From NCBI GenBank assembly GCA_002413305.1, contig DHWS01000016.1:15512-35924 (forward strand): a stretch of 20,413 nucleotides of DNA. Direction: 5' to 3'. The notes under the pieces are model-generated. The model was given only the letters and a program-made list of their open reading frames with translations. It was not told the origin of the DNA and searched no databases. The DNA is from Actinobacteria bacterium UBA5176 (GTDB lineage Bacteria; Actinomycetota; UBA4738). A program made the position numbers and the translations under genes. Numbering within the stretch: position 1 is the first letter of the stretch; each line of letters begins with the position of its first letter. This document shows, in pieces, positions 8,100 to 14,400 of the stretch.

Positions 8100-8105
8100 A
8101 GCCTA
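8100..8105 (-). promoter_or_regulatory. -10 box of a likely leaderless sbcDC promoter
   Basis: TAGGCT on the minus strand, then 6 nt, then the GTG of sbcD. At 17-nt spacing the -35 would be TGATTC (8123-8128), a weak match that lies inside the CRP-like palindrome at 8115-8130. Confidence 0.45.
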
Positions 8106-8114
8106 CCGAGTCAG

Positions 8115-8130
8115 AGTGACAAGAATCACA
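8115..8130. promoter_or_regulatory. CRP-like palindrome between sbcD and the divergent operon
   Basis: AGTGA-N6-TCACA matches 9 of 10 positions of the CRP consensus TGTGA-N6-TCACA. An overlapping inverted repeat, TGACAA-N11-TTGTCA (8117-8139), is also present. The centre lies about 30 bp upstream of the predicted sbcD start point, over its -35 region, and about 87 bp upstream of the predicted start of the other operon. Repression of sbcDC or regulation of both operons are possible; the regulator itself is inferred. Confidence 0.4.
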
Positions 8131-8195
8131 TCTTTGTCATTCGGACGAGTGCCGGCCCGATCCGGCTGCCGGGATCTTCGCTGAGCACGGCTGGC

Positions 8196-8201
8196 TAGAC
8201 T
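8196..8201 (+). promoter_or_regulatory. -10 box of a likely leaderless promoter for the 8209-10906 operon
   Basis: TAGACT followed by 7 nt and then the GTG start at 8209. This is the usual geometry of leaderless actinobacterial genes. The -35 position is weak (GATCTT at 8173-8178). Confidence 0.45.
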
Positions 8202-8208
8202 GCCCTTC

Positions 8209-8973
8209 GTGGAGACCACCGAGCATCTGGCCGAGCTTCGCCGCCAGGGCGAGCTCCTCGAGGCAGCGGCCGAACGGAGCGATCTGGACACGCCGATCCC
8301 GACGTGCCCGGAGTGGAGGATGCGGGACCTGCTCCGCCACACCGGCGACATCCACCGGTGGGCGGCCGCGCACGTCGAACAGGGCCGGATGCGACCGATC
8401 CGGGTGGTCGAGGAGGTTGCCGGACCCGTGCCGGGCGATGCCGACCTGCTCGCCTGGTTCCGGGAAGGACACGACCGGCTGGTCCGGACGCTTTCCGAGG
8501 CCGACCCGGACGTGGCGTGCTGGACGTTCCTGCCGGCACCGTCCCCCCTGGCCTTCTGGACACGGCGGCAGTCCCACGAGACATCGATCCACCGCGCCGA
8601 CGCGGAGAGCCCCGGCGGCGTCCTCACCGCGTTCGATCCACGTTTCGCCGCCGACGGCATCGATGAGCTGCTGTTCGGCTTCCTGGGCCGGCCCTCCGAG
8701 GAGCCTGCTCCCGCCGAACCGATCCGCACCCTCCACCTCTGCGCGAGCGACACAGGGGGCGAATGGTTCGTCCCATTGCATCCCTCGGCCACACCGACGC
8801 CTGAGCACGCCGAGGCGGACTGCACGGTGCGAGCGAACGCGTCCGATCTGTACCTGCTGGTCTGGAACCGCCGGACCGTCGAGGGGCTGGAGGTGGCCGG
8901 CGACTCGTCGGTCATGGACCTGTGGCGGGACAACGTGCAGATCACCTGGAGCCGGGACCGGAAGCAGCGGTGA
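8209..8973 (+). CDS. Maleylpyruvate isomerase family mycothiol-dependent protein (DinB fold)
   Basis: 254 residues, matching the actinobacterial TIGR03083/MDMPI family, which uses mycothiol as cofactor for isomerase or transferase reactions. The N-terminal DinB-like four-helix domain carries CPEWRMRDLLRHTGDIHRW (33-51) and the metal motif HETSIH (123-128, Glu124 and His128) with His44 or His49 as third ligand. The C-terminal MDMPI_C domain has ADCTVRANASDLYLLVWNRR, the lipid-carrier-like fold seen in this family. GTG 8209 gives METTEHL, with TAGACT 7 nt upstream and no ribosome site. Its TGA overlaps the GTG of the next gene (GTGA). The actual substrate cannot be read; many members are uncharacterised. 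Confidence 0.88.
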   Translation: METTEHLAELRRQGELLEAAAERSDLDTPIPTCPEWRMRDLLRHTGDIHRWAAAHVEQGRMRPIRVVEEVAGPVPGDADLLAWFREGHDRLVRTLSEADPDVACWTFLPAPSPLAFWTRRQSHETSIHRADAESPGGVLTAFDPRFAADGIDELLFGFLGRPSEEPAPAEPIRTLHLCASDTGGEWFVPLHPSATPTPEHAEADCTVRANASDLYLLVWNRRTVEGLEVAGDSSVMDLWRDNVQITWSRDRKQR

Positions 8974-10205
8974 CCGGTGGGGCGGTCGAGGTTCGCACGA
9001 TCACCGAAGCCGAGGTCGACGCCTGGTCGGACGGCCTGGAGATCGGTTTCCTGCGGGTGCCGGCGAAGGGACTGGGTGCGTTCCGGAGCTCCTACATCGA
9101 CCTCGACCGCACGTGGGGCGCGTTCGACGGCGAACGGGTGGTGGGGACCCTTCGAAGCTATCGCACCGAGCTCACGGTCCCAGGCGGAGCCTTCGTCCCG
9201 GCGTCGGCCGTCACCAACGTCGCGGTGACGGCCACCCACCGTCGCAGCGGGCTGATGCGCAGGATGATGGAGCCCGACCTCGCCGCCTCGGCCGCCCGGG
9301 GCGAACCCGTCGCCGTCCTGATCCCCTCCGAGTATCCGATCTACGGGCGCTTCGGGTTCGGCCCGGCCACCGAGCACGTCTGGCTGTCCCTCGACGCCGG
9401 CCGGGCCCGGTTCCTCCCGCCCCCGTGGGGAGCGGTCGAACTGGCGGGGGTCCGAACGTTCCTGGCCGAAGCCCCGCACGTGTACGACCGGTACCGGGCG
9501 GCCGCGCCCGGGAACATCGCCCGGCCGGACTGGAAGTGGGACGTGCTGGCCGGCACGGCGCCGTCTCCGGGCGGCGCGGACCATTCACGGGCGTTCCGGG
9601 CCCTCTTTCGGGACGGGTCCGGGGCGGCGCGGGGCTACGTGGTTTACGCGCTCGGGGAGGTCGAATGGGAGAGTGGCCGCCCGCAGGTCACCCTGGAGGT
9701 GCACGAACTGGCGGGGGACGACCCGGCGGCCGAAGCCGAGCTCTGGCGGTACTGCGCGCAGGTGGATTGGGTGCGAACGGTGCAGGCGCTGCCCCGGAGC
9801 CCCCACGAGGGTCTGAGGTGGTTCCTGGCCGACGCGCGGGCCCTCCGGCTGAGCGGGCACAGCGACATGATGTGGGCGCGATTGCTCGATGTCCCGGCCG
9901 CGCTGTCGGCCCGCTCATACGCGGTCGATGGGCGGGTGGTGTTCGAGGTCGTCGATCCTCTCGGTTATGCCGCCGGCCGGTTCGAGCTCGACGTGTCGGG
10001 CGGTGCCGGGACGTGCGGGCCGAGCTCCGCAGAGCCCGACCTCACCGTGCCGGTGGACGTGCTGAGCGGAGCATTCCTCGGCGGCACGTCGCTCCTGGCG
10101 CTCCGGCAGGCCGGCCGGGTCGAGGAGCACCGCCCGGGCGCCGTCGCGAAAGCGGACCAGTTGTTCCGGTGGCCGGTTCCCCCGGTGTGTCTCACCTGGT
10201 TCTGA
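8970..10205 (+). CDS. eis: Eis-like GNAT acetyltransferase
   Basis: A 411-residue protein close in length to M. tuberculosis Eis (402). Such proteins acetylate amines, including aminoglycosides and protein lysines, and carry two GNAT lobes plus a sterol-carrier-like C-terminal domain. Visible are the acetyl-CoA motif VTNVAVTATHRRSGLMRRMM (81-100), the motif EYPIYGRFGFG (121-131) with Tyr125 at the place of the catalytic Tyr126 of Eis, and a C-terminus ending in Phe411, whose free carboxylate serves as general base in Eis (VCLTWF end). The start is GTG 8970, overlapping the upstream TGA as GTGA, which indicates translational coupling. Longer frames begin inside the upstream gene. The natural substrate is unknown. 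Confidence 0.9.
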   Translation: MTGGAVEVRTITEAEVDAWSDGLEIGFLRVPAKGLGAFRSSYIDLDRTWGAFDGERVVGTLRSYRTELTVPGGAFVPASAVTNVAVTATHRRSGLMRRMMEPDLAASAARGEPVAVLIPSEYPIYGRFGFGPATEHVWLSLDAGRARFLPPPWGAVELAGVRTFLAEAPHVYDRYRAAAPGNIARPDWKWDVLAGTAPSPGGADHSRAFRALFRDGSGAARGYVVYALGEVEWESGRPQVTLEVHELAGDDPAAEAELWRYCAQVDWVRTVQALPRSPHEGLRWFLADARALRLSGHSDMMWARLLDVPAALSARSYAVDGRVVFEVVDPLGYAAGRFELDVSGGAGTCGPSSAEPDLTVPVDVLSGAFLGGTSLLALRQAGRVEEHRPGAVAKADQLFRWPVPPVCLTWF

Positions 10206-10216
10206 GCGAGGGACCC

Positions 10217-10906
10217 ATGCCGATCGACGTGTACCTCGAGGTGGGGTCGAAGAGGGTGTTCGCGGCCGCCGTGGACTGGCCCGGATGGTGTCGAAGCGGG
10301 CGGGACGAGGAGGCCGCGCTGGACGCCCTGGCCGCCTACGGCCGCCGGTACGCCGATGCCATCCGGCGGCCCGCGGAGAGGCTCAAGCTGCCGAAGGATC
10401 CCTCGGGCTTTCGGATCACCGAGCGGCTCCCGGGTAACGCCACGACCGATTTCGGCGCGCCCGGGATCGCACCGGCCGCGGACGACCGACCGCTCCGCGA
10501 GCCGGAGGTCAAGCGCCAGACCGCCATCCTGCGGGCGAGTTGGGCGGCGTTCGACCGCGCCGCCGCCGCGGCGGCGGGCGTCACCCTCCGCTCAGGCCCG
10601 CGGGGCGGAGGGCGAGACCTGGACCAGATCGTCGCCCACGTCGCGGACGCCGATATCGCGTACGCGAGGAAGCTCGGCGCGGCGTCCGGCACGTTCGACG
10701 AGGACGCGGACGTGGCGAGAAGGACGAAACAGGTCCGCGCCGCGATCCTGCAGCTCGTGGCGTCGAGGGCACGAGGGGAGCCACCGCCCAGGACCCCGAG
10801 GTCCGGTTCGCTGTGGACCCCCCGGTACGCCGTCCGGCGCTCCGCCTGGCACGCCCTCGACCACGCGTGGGAGATCGAAGACCGCTCTCAGCCCGCTTTG
10901 GGCTGA
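10217..10906 (+). CDS. HicB-like plus DinB-like two-domain protein
   Basis: 229 residues. The first 50 resemble the HicB-type small fold (VYLEVGSKRVFAAAVDWPGW, then a regularly spaced Ala/Leu helix). From about 95 to 225 it looks like a DinB four-helix bundle with the three His ligands in place: LDQIVAHVADAD (His141) and WHALDHAWE (His212, His216). DinB proteins are metal-dependent thiol-transferase-like or unknown-function enzymes. ATG 10217 is 11 nt after the eis-like stop, with GAGGGA in the gap. It is the third gene of the operon and, with the first gene, a second DinB-fold protein in it. No toxin partner lies beside the HicB-like part, so a toxin-antitoxin role is unlikely. Domain reading is by pattern only. 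Confidence 0.72.
   Translation: MPIDVYLEVGSKRVFAAAVDWPGWCRSGRDEEAALDALAAYGRRYADAIRRPAERLKLPKDPSGFRITERLPGNATTDFGAPGIAPAADDRPLREPEVKRQTAILRASWAAFDRAAAAAAGVTLRSGPRGGGRDLDQIVAHVADADIAYARKLGAASGTFDEDADVARRTKQVRAAILQLVASRARGEPPPRTPRSGSLWTPRYAVRRSAWHALDHAWEIEDRSQPALG
10888..10906. terminator. Hairpin between the convergent operon ends
   Basis: TCAGCCC and GGGCTGA pair perfectly (7 bp, loop GCTTT). The stem contains the stop codon of the DinB-like gene and lies 6 nt from the herA-like stop, so it could end transcripts from both sides. No T-run follows on either strand, so termination may be Rho-aided. Confidence 0.4.
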
Positions 10907-10912
10907 ACCCCC

Positions 10913-12613
10913 TCAGTCGGTCCCGAAGGCGGCGAACGGATCTTCCGTGGCCGCTGGGGCAGCTTCTTCGGCCCGGGTGGCCCACGAGGGGAAGGGGAAG
11001 CGGATCTGCAACGGGATCGGGATGTGGGGCTGCTGGAGGATCATCGAGCCCGGCTTCAGGATCGATGCCCGGGCCCGGGTCACCGCCGGCAGGAACCCAT
11101 ATTCGCTGCGCTGGGCCTCGGCGGTGTCCAATCGGCCGACCACCCGGTAGGCCGCGTTGGAGATGACCCGGCGTTCGACCTCGCTGGCGGTCTGTTCGGC
11201 CCCGATCAGGATCATCCCTAGCGACCGGCCGCGCTCGGCCACGTCCAGGAGGACCTCCTTGATCGGCGACCAGCCCTCCCGCGGCGCGTACCGGTTCAGT
11301 TCGTCCAGGACGAGGAACGTGAGCGGCTCGCGCCGTCCCATCCGCTCCTTATGCTCGAACAGCCGCTTGATGACCACCCCGGTGACGAAGCGCTTCGCGC
11401 GGTCGTGGAGGTTGTGGATGTCGACCACCGTGACCTGGTTCGACTCCCAGTCGATGCGGTGCGCGGCGGGGTTCTCGGCCTCCCGGCCCCAGATGAGATG
11501 CCCCATCCGGAATCGTCCCGCGTCCAGGCGCCGGACGAACGCGGCCACGGTGGAGTCGGCCAGCCGGCCGCGCCAGGTGGAATGTTCGTCCTCCACGTTC
11601 TCCCGGATGAGCTCACACAGCGACGCGAAGTCCTTCACCGGGTAGCCGCCGTAGACGACCGTGGCGTCGTGTTCGGGGTCGTCGGTGCATTCCCGGTCGA
11701 GGTAGGACTCAACCCGGGCCACCAGGTCGGCGATCTGGGAGCGTTCGTCCTCCGCCTCCGCGAACAGGAACCGGAGGTACTTCTCGCGGACGAACTCCCG
11801 GAGCGTCCAGTAGTAGGAGGTGACGCCCTCGGACCGGCTCTCGACCTGCGGAACGGCGCTCCCTGGGCGCGGGGGCGCCCACAACCCGACCGAGCTGAAG
11901 GGACCGACGGGGAGGCCCAGCCGGCCGTAGTCCGCCCGCTGATCCTCCGTCAGCCGCGCGTTCGGCTTGTCGAGCCACATCAGGTCCTCGCCTTTGACGT
12001 TGAACACGATGGCCTTGGTGTTCACGGCGTAGCTGCCCAGCACCTCCGAGTGGAACAGCGCGTACAGCAGGAACAGCGCGTAGGTGGTCTTCGTCGCCAC
12101 CCCCGACACCCCACTGATGTTCACGTGGGCCCCGCGCGACCCGTCCAGGAAGTCCAGGTCCAAGAACATGGGCTCGCCGTCGCGCGACAGGCCGGCCGGT
12201 ACCCGCCGTCCCATCTGGTCGAAGTACATCGCCTGGTCGCGGTCCGCGCCCCGCGCCCGGAACGCCGGCAGGCCGGGCATGGGAGGCACGTAGACCTCGG
12301 GTTCGAAGCGGGTGGCGACCACCTGCGCCGACACCGCCGTATCCACCGGCAGCACGCCCCGTTCGACCAGGAAGACATCCGTGTCGAAGCTGGCCCCCTC
12401 GTGACGGGCCCGGGCGTCCTGAACGATCCCGGAGATCCGGATGGTGCCGCGTCCTGGCACCTCGGTGTCCACGATCACCGCGTCGTCGAGTTGGAGATAG
12501 GAGTCCTCGGAAACCCCCACCCAGAAGGTGAGCGGCGTCGAATCCTCCGTACCCAGGACCATGCCGACCCGTTCGCTGGCCTCCTGCCTGGGGTCGTCCT
12601 CGTGTTCGGCCAT
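10913..12613 (-). CDS. herA: HerA-like hexameric DNA-translocase ATPase
   Basis: 566 residues. The N-terminal beta-rich region (about 15-110) fits a HAS-barrel, then an FtsK/HerA ATPase core. HerA pumps DNA and works with NurA in end resection. The P-loop is unusual: GVSGVATKT (168-176), with Thr instead of Gly before the Lys and one residue longer than GxTGSGKT. Walker B is LTFLVLDEL (431-439, Asp437 and Glu438), and the C-terminal core LIGAEQTASEVERRVISNAAYRVVGRL fits the conserved region after it. A charged insert lies at about 210-390. The tail ends in acidic FAAFGTD. ATG 12613 is 1 nt after the nurA TGA (TGAGATG) with GGAGGG 5 nt upstream, so the pair is coupled. Confidence 0.85.
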   Translation of the reverse strand: MAEHEDDPRQEASERVGMVLGTEDSTPLTFWVGVSEDSYLQLDDAVIVDTEVPGRGTIRISGIVQDARARHEGASFDTDVFLVERGVLPVDTAVSAQVVATRFEPEVYVPPMPGLPAFRARGADRDQAMYFDQMGRRVPAGLSRDGEPMFLDLDFLDGSRGAHVNISGVSGVATKTTYALFLLYALFHSEVLGSYAVNTKAIVFNVKGEDLMWLDKPNARLTEDQRADYGRLGLPVGPFSSVGLWAPPRPGSAVPQVESRSEGVTSYYWTLREFVREKYLRFLFAEAEDERSQIADLVARVESYLDRECTDDPEHDATVVYGGYPVKDFASLCELIRENVEDEHSTWRGRLADSTVAAFVRRLDAGRFRMGHLIWGREAENPAAHRIDWESNQVTVVDIHNLHDRAKRFVTGVVIKRLFEHKERMGRREPLTFLVLDELNRYAPREGWSPIKEVLLDVAERGRSLGMILIGAEQTASEVERRVISNAAYRVVGRLDTAEAQRSEYGFLPAVTRARASILKPGSMILQQPHIPIPLQIRFPFPSWATRAEEAAPAATEDPFAAFGTD

Positions 12614-12614
12614 C

Positions 12615-13580
12615 TCAGCCCTCCGTCCCGAGGAGGTGGGTGAGCAACGCCCGCCGGACCAGCCACCGGTGGCCCATGCGGTGCTTCAGCCATTCCTCGA
12701 GGGCGGCGACCGGAGCCAGGTTCTGGGGAGCTCGGGGGTCGGACGGCCGTCCTGCGTAGGAGGGCAGCAGGGCGGTCACCCGTTCGGCCAGCCCGACCGC
12801 CGGCTCCAACCCCACGCCGGCCCGGACCTCGCACCGGACCACACCGGCGTGGTCGTGCCACGGTGGCCGGAGCTCGACCAGGCGGGCGTACCAGGAGTAA
12901 CCCCGTACAGAGTCCTCCCGGTCCAACAGCGCGAACACCGGCGTGCGGTCACCCGGCCCCAGCTTCGTCAGGAGGGCCTCCTCGGCCGGTTCGAGATACT
13001 GCCGGACGAACCGCTTCACCACGCCAACCACGGGTGCACCGCGCTCGGCGACCTCCTCGCCCAGCCGGAGGGGCCCGTCGGCGAGCACCAGCGGAGCGCC
13101 GGACCCGACCAGCTCGGCGGACAGGTTCTGCTCCGCCACCCGCATGAGCTCCTGGAGCTTGTCCAGGGGCGCGTTGGGGTCGCTCCGGGACGCGGTGGCC
13201 GGTTCGAACATCAGGGACCTCGCGCCGCAGCGGACGTCGACCCCGTCCTGGCGCATGCCGCCCGCCACGATCACCGCCCGGCACACCCGGTGGCGGTCGA
13301 AGGCGGCCGCGCCGTCACACCGGACCGCCCCCACGGCGTAGGAGCCGAACAGCCCGGGCACGCGGCGTTCGCCCTCGTCTGCCAGGATCCGGAGGTCGAC
13401 ACGGCGGACGCCGTCCACGAACCACACCGGCTCGGGTCCGGCGGACGAGGCGGTGAGGGGACGGGACCAGTCGGTGGACTCCACGAACGGATCCGCCCGG
13501 GGGAGGGGGGAGTCCTCCAGCGCGGCGTCGTACCCCATCCCGAACTCCGGGTTCCACGGATCCGCGTACAGCACCGGCAT
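12615..13580 (-). CDS. nurA: NurA-like nuclease partner of HerA
   Basis: 321 residues with the NurA layout: an RNase H-like core opening with PVWFVDGVRRVD (51-62, Asp56 as likely metal ligand), a region with GERRVPGLFGSYAVGAV, a second acidic motif PLVLADGPL (163-171, Asp168), VVGVVKRFVRQYL (184-196), and the late DPRAPQNLAPVAALEEWLKHRMG (281-303). NurA proteins are 5'-3' exonucleases and endonucleases that dock on HerA. Placement directly before the HerA-like gene makes the call much safer than sequence alone. ATG 13580 is preceded by TATCCT ending 6 nt upstream, so the operon is probably leaderless. Annotated homologues are sometimes called hypothetical. Confidence 0.8.
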   Translation of the reverse strand: MPVLYADPWNPEFGMGYDAALEDSPLPRADPFVESTDWSRPLTASSAGPEPVWFVDGVRRVDLRILADEGERRVPGLFGSYAVGAVRCDGAAAFDRHRVCRAVIVAGGMRQDGVDVRCGARSLMFEPATASRSDPNAPLDKLQELMRVAEQNLSAELVGSGAPLVLADGPLRLGEEVAERGAPVVGVVKRFVRQYLEPAEEALLTKLGPGDRTPVFALLDREDSVRGYSWYARLVELRPPWHDHAGVVRCEVRAGVGLEPAVGLAERVTALLPSYAGRPSDPRAPQNLAPVAALEEWLKHRMGHRWLVRRALLTHLLGTEG

Positions 13581-13586
13581 CGGTCA

Positions 13587-13592
13587 AGGATA
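13587..13592 (-). promoter_or_regulatory. -10 box of a likely leaderless nurA-herA promoter
   Basis: TATCCT on the minus strand, 6 nt before the ATG of nurA. At 17-nt spacing the -35 would be TGGGAA (13610-13615), a weak match. No ribosome site is visible. Confidence 0.45.
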
Positions 13593-13731
13593 GGGGCGGG
13601 GAACGACACTTCCCAGCAACACAAGGCCTTTTTGGCGGTCCGGGCGACTCGAATCCTCAGCCATCCCTTGAGGGTTGGCGGGGCAGGGGAGTCGGCACGG
13701 GATGGGCGCGGCCCGGACCCTGAAGGGCCCA
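13593..13731. other. Gene-free stretch between divergent promoters
   Basis: About 140 nt between the nurA -10 and the rightward promoter at 13732. It includes CAAGGCCTTTTTGG near 13623 and CCCTTGAGGG near 13665. I see no gene, tRNA or convincing regulatory site here. Confidence 0.5.
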
Positions 13732-13760
13732 TTGACACTTGGCCGCAGGACCCTTACAGT
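13732..13760 (+). promoter_or_regulatory. Near-consensus sigma-70 promoter
   Basis: TTGACA (13732-13737), 17-nt spacer, TACAGT (13755-13760). This is the strongest promoter in the window. The start point should be about 13766-13768, at the foot of the first hairpin of the RNA described next and about 300 nt before the first downstream gene. Confidence 0.75.
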
Positions 13761-13766
13761 GACCCC

Positions 13767-13880
13767 ACTCGTCGTTTCGGCGACGGGTCGGAGGACCCGA
13801 GAGGCTGAGTAGAGAACGCACGCACCCCGGTGCATGCGGCGCCAAAGGTCTCTCGGGTCCTCTCTCTATCTCCCCTCCGG
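13767..13880 (+). ncRNA. Likely structured small RNA or long 5' leader of unknown class
   Basis: A first hairpin forms at the predicted 5' end: 13767-13774 with 13781-13788 (8 bp including one G-U, loop TTTCGG). A second long stem pairs GAGGACCCGAGAG (13791-13803) with CTCTCGGGTCCTC (13850-13862), 13 bp without mismatch, plus G-U pairs at both ends. It encloses 46 nt with inner pairing around GCACC/GGTGC. A pyrimidine-rich tail follows (TCTCTCTATCTCCCC). There is no convincing ORF. I cannot match it to tmRNA, SRP RNA, 6S, RNase P or a riboswitch class I know. It could be a free RNA or the leader of the DUF4193-lnt unit. The 3' end is a guess. Confidence 0.45.
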
Positions 13881-13915
13881 CGCCGCGGCCGAAGCCTCAC
13901 ACACAAGTTGCCGGG

Positions 13916-13928
13916 TTGTTCGGAACAA
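13916..13928. repeat. Short palindrome upstream of the DUF4193 gene
   Basis: TTGTTC-G-GAACAA, 6-bp arms with a single central base. With one bulged A the pairing extends by GGG/CCC to 9 bp. It could be an operator or a small hairpin in the transcript from 13732. It lies about 120 nt before the -10 box at 14035. Confidence 0.35.
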
Positions 13929-14034
13929 ACCCCGCCCAGGCGCTGTTAGCGTTCTCTGCCCTGGAGTAAGGGTCCCGCTCGATCCGGGGTACGTGGGCCG
14001 AACGAGCGAGCCATCCCAGGATTGACGCGGAGCG

Positions 14035-14040
14035 TAGAAT
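14035..14040 (+). promoter_or_regulatory. Candidate -10 box of the DUF4193-lnt unit
   Basis: TAGAAT is a good -10 match. The start point would be about 14047, leaving a 24-nt leader with AAGGAG (14055-14060). The hexamer at 17-nt spacing (CATCCC) is a poor -35. Confidence 0.35.
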
Positions 14041-14070
14041 CCAGCGACGTTTTGAAGGAGCGAGCAAGCC

Positions 14071-14400
14071 TTGGAAGAGGAAGAGGAGTACCAGCCCGAC
14101 GCCGAAGAGGACGACGAGGACGAGGAGCCGAGCGAGGCCGACCTCGAAGAGGAGGAGCCGGCCGAGACGAGCCTCGAGGAGATCCTCACCAAGAAGCCCG
14201 AAGAGCGGCCCATCGCCGAGGAAGAGGAGGACGACGAATCGATCCTTTCGCTCGGGAGGGAGGAGCGCATCGAGACCCTCTCGGTGAAGGTGATCCCGCC
14301 GGACCCCCAGAAAGAGTTCACCTGCCGCAAGTGCTACCTCGTCAAGCACCGGAGCCAGCTGGCCGACAAGAAGCGGATGTTCTGCCGGGACTGCGCCTGA
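14071..14400 (+). CDS. DUF4193-family zinc-ribbon protein
   Basis: 109 residues. The first 75 are extremely acidic (runs of Glu/Asp), and the C-terminus holds a zinc ribbon: FTCRKCYLVKHRSQLAD followed by MFCRDCA. The order of acidic domain, short strand (IETLSVKVIPP) and C-x2-C...C-x2-C ending at the last residues is the hallmark of actinobacterial DUF4193. The biochemical role of the family is not known to me. The start is TTG 14071, 10 nt after AAGGAG; no ATG or GTG in this frame gives the expected N-terminus. It is a rare start codon for what is usually a well-expressed protein. It overlaps or abuts the lnt-ppm1 gene, so they are likely co-transcribed. Confidence 0.85.
   Translation: MEEEEEYQPDAEEDDEDEEPSEADLEEEEPAETSLEEILTKKPEERPIAEEEEDDESILSLGREERIETLSVKVIPPDPQKEFTCRKCYLVKHRSQLADKKRMFCRDCA

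Noticed and set aside
4737..8198. Very long plus-strand open frame of 1153 codons
   Set aside because: It is the antisense shadow of sbcC and sbcD in GC-rich sequence; its translation has no family motifs, while the minus strand carries every expected motif.
8417..10216. Upstream part of the long frame that ends at 10906
   Set aside because: Shadow of the MDMPI and Eis-like genes; the real third gene starts at ATG 10217 after the eis-like stop.
10913..13580. HerA-NurA as an antiphage defence island
   Set aside because: HerA is used in some defence systems, but no effector such as a Sir2 or DUF4297 gene, no mobile element and no composition change is visible here.
13633..13662. tRNA T-loop-like ACTCGAATCC
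   Set aside because: Flanking bases do not form a T-stem, acceptor or other tRNA arms on either strand.
13790..13862. Glycine riboswitch resemblance (GAGAG, GGCGCCAAAGG, CTCTCGGG)
   Set aside because: The conserved CTCTCAGG-type 3' segment and tandem layout are missing, and gcvPB is far away on the other strand.
13916..13928. LexA SOS box
   Set aside because: The arms are in the opposite order (GTTC then GAAC with 1-nt spacing) to the actinobacterial GAAC-N4-GTTC box.
13834..14025. 63-codon frame in the control region
   Set aside because: No ribosome site, no family signal, and it overlaps the folded RNA.
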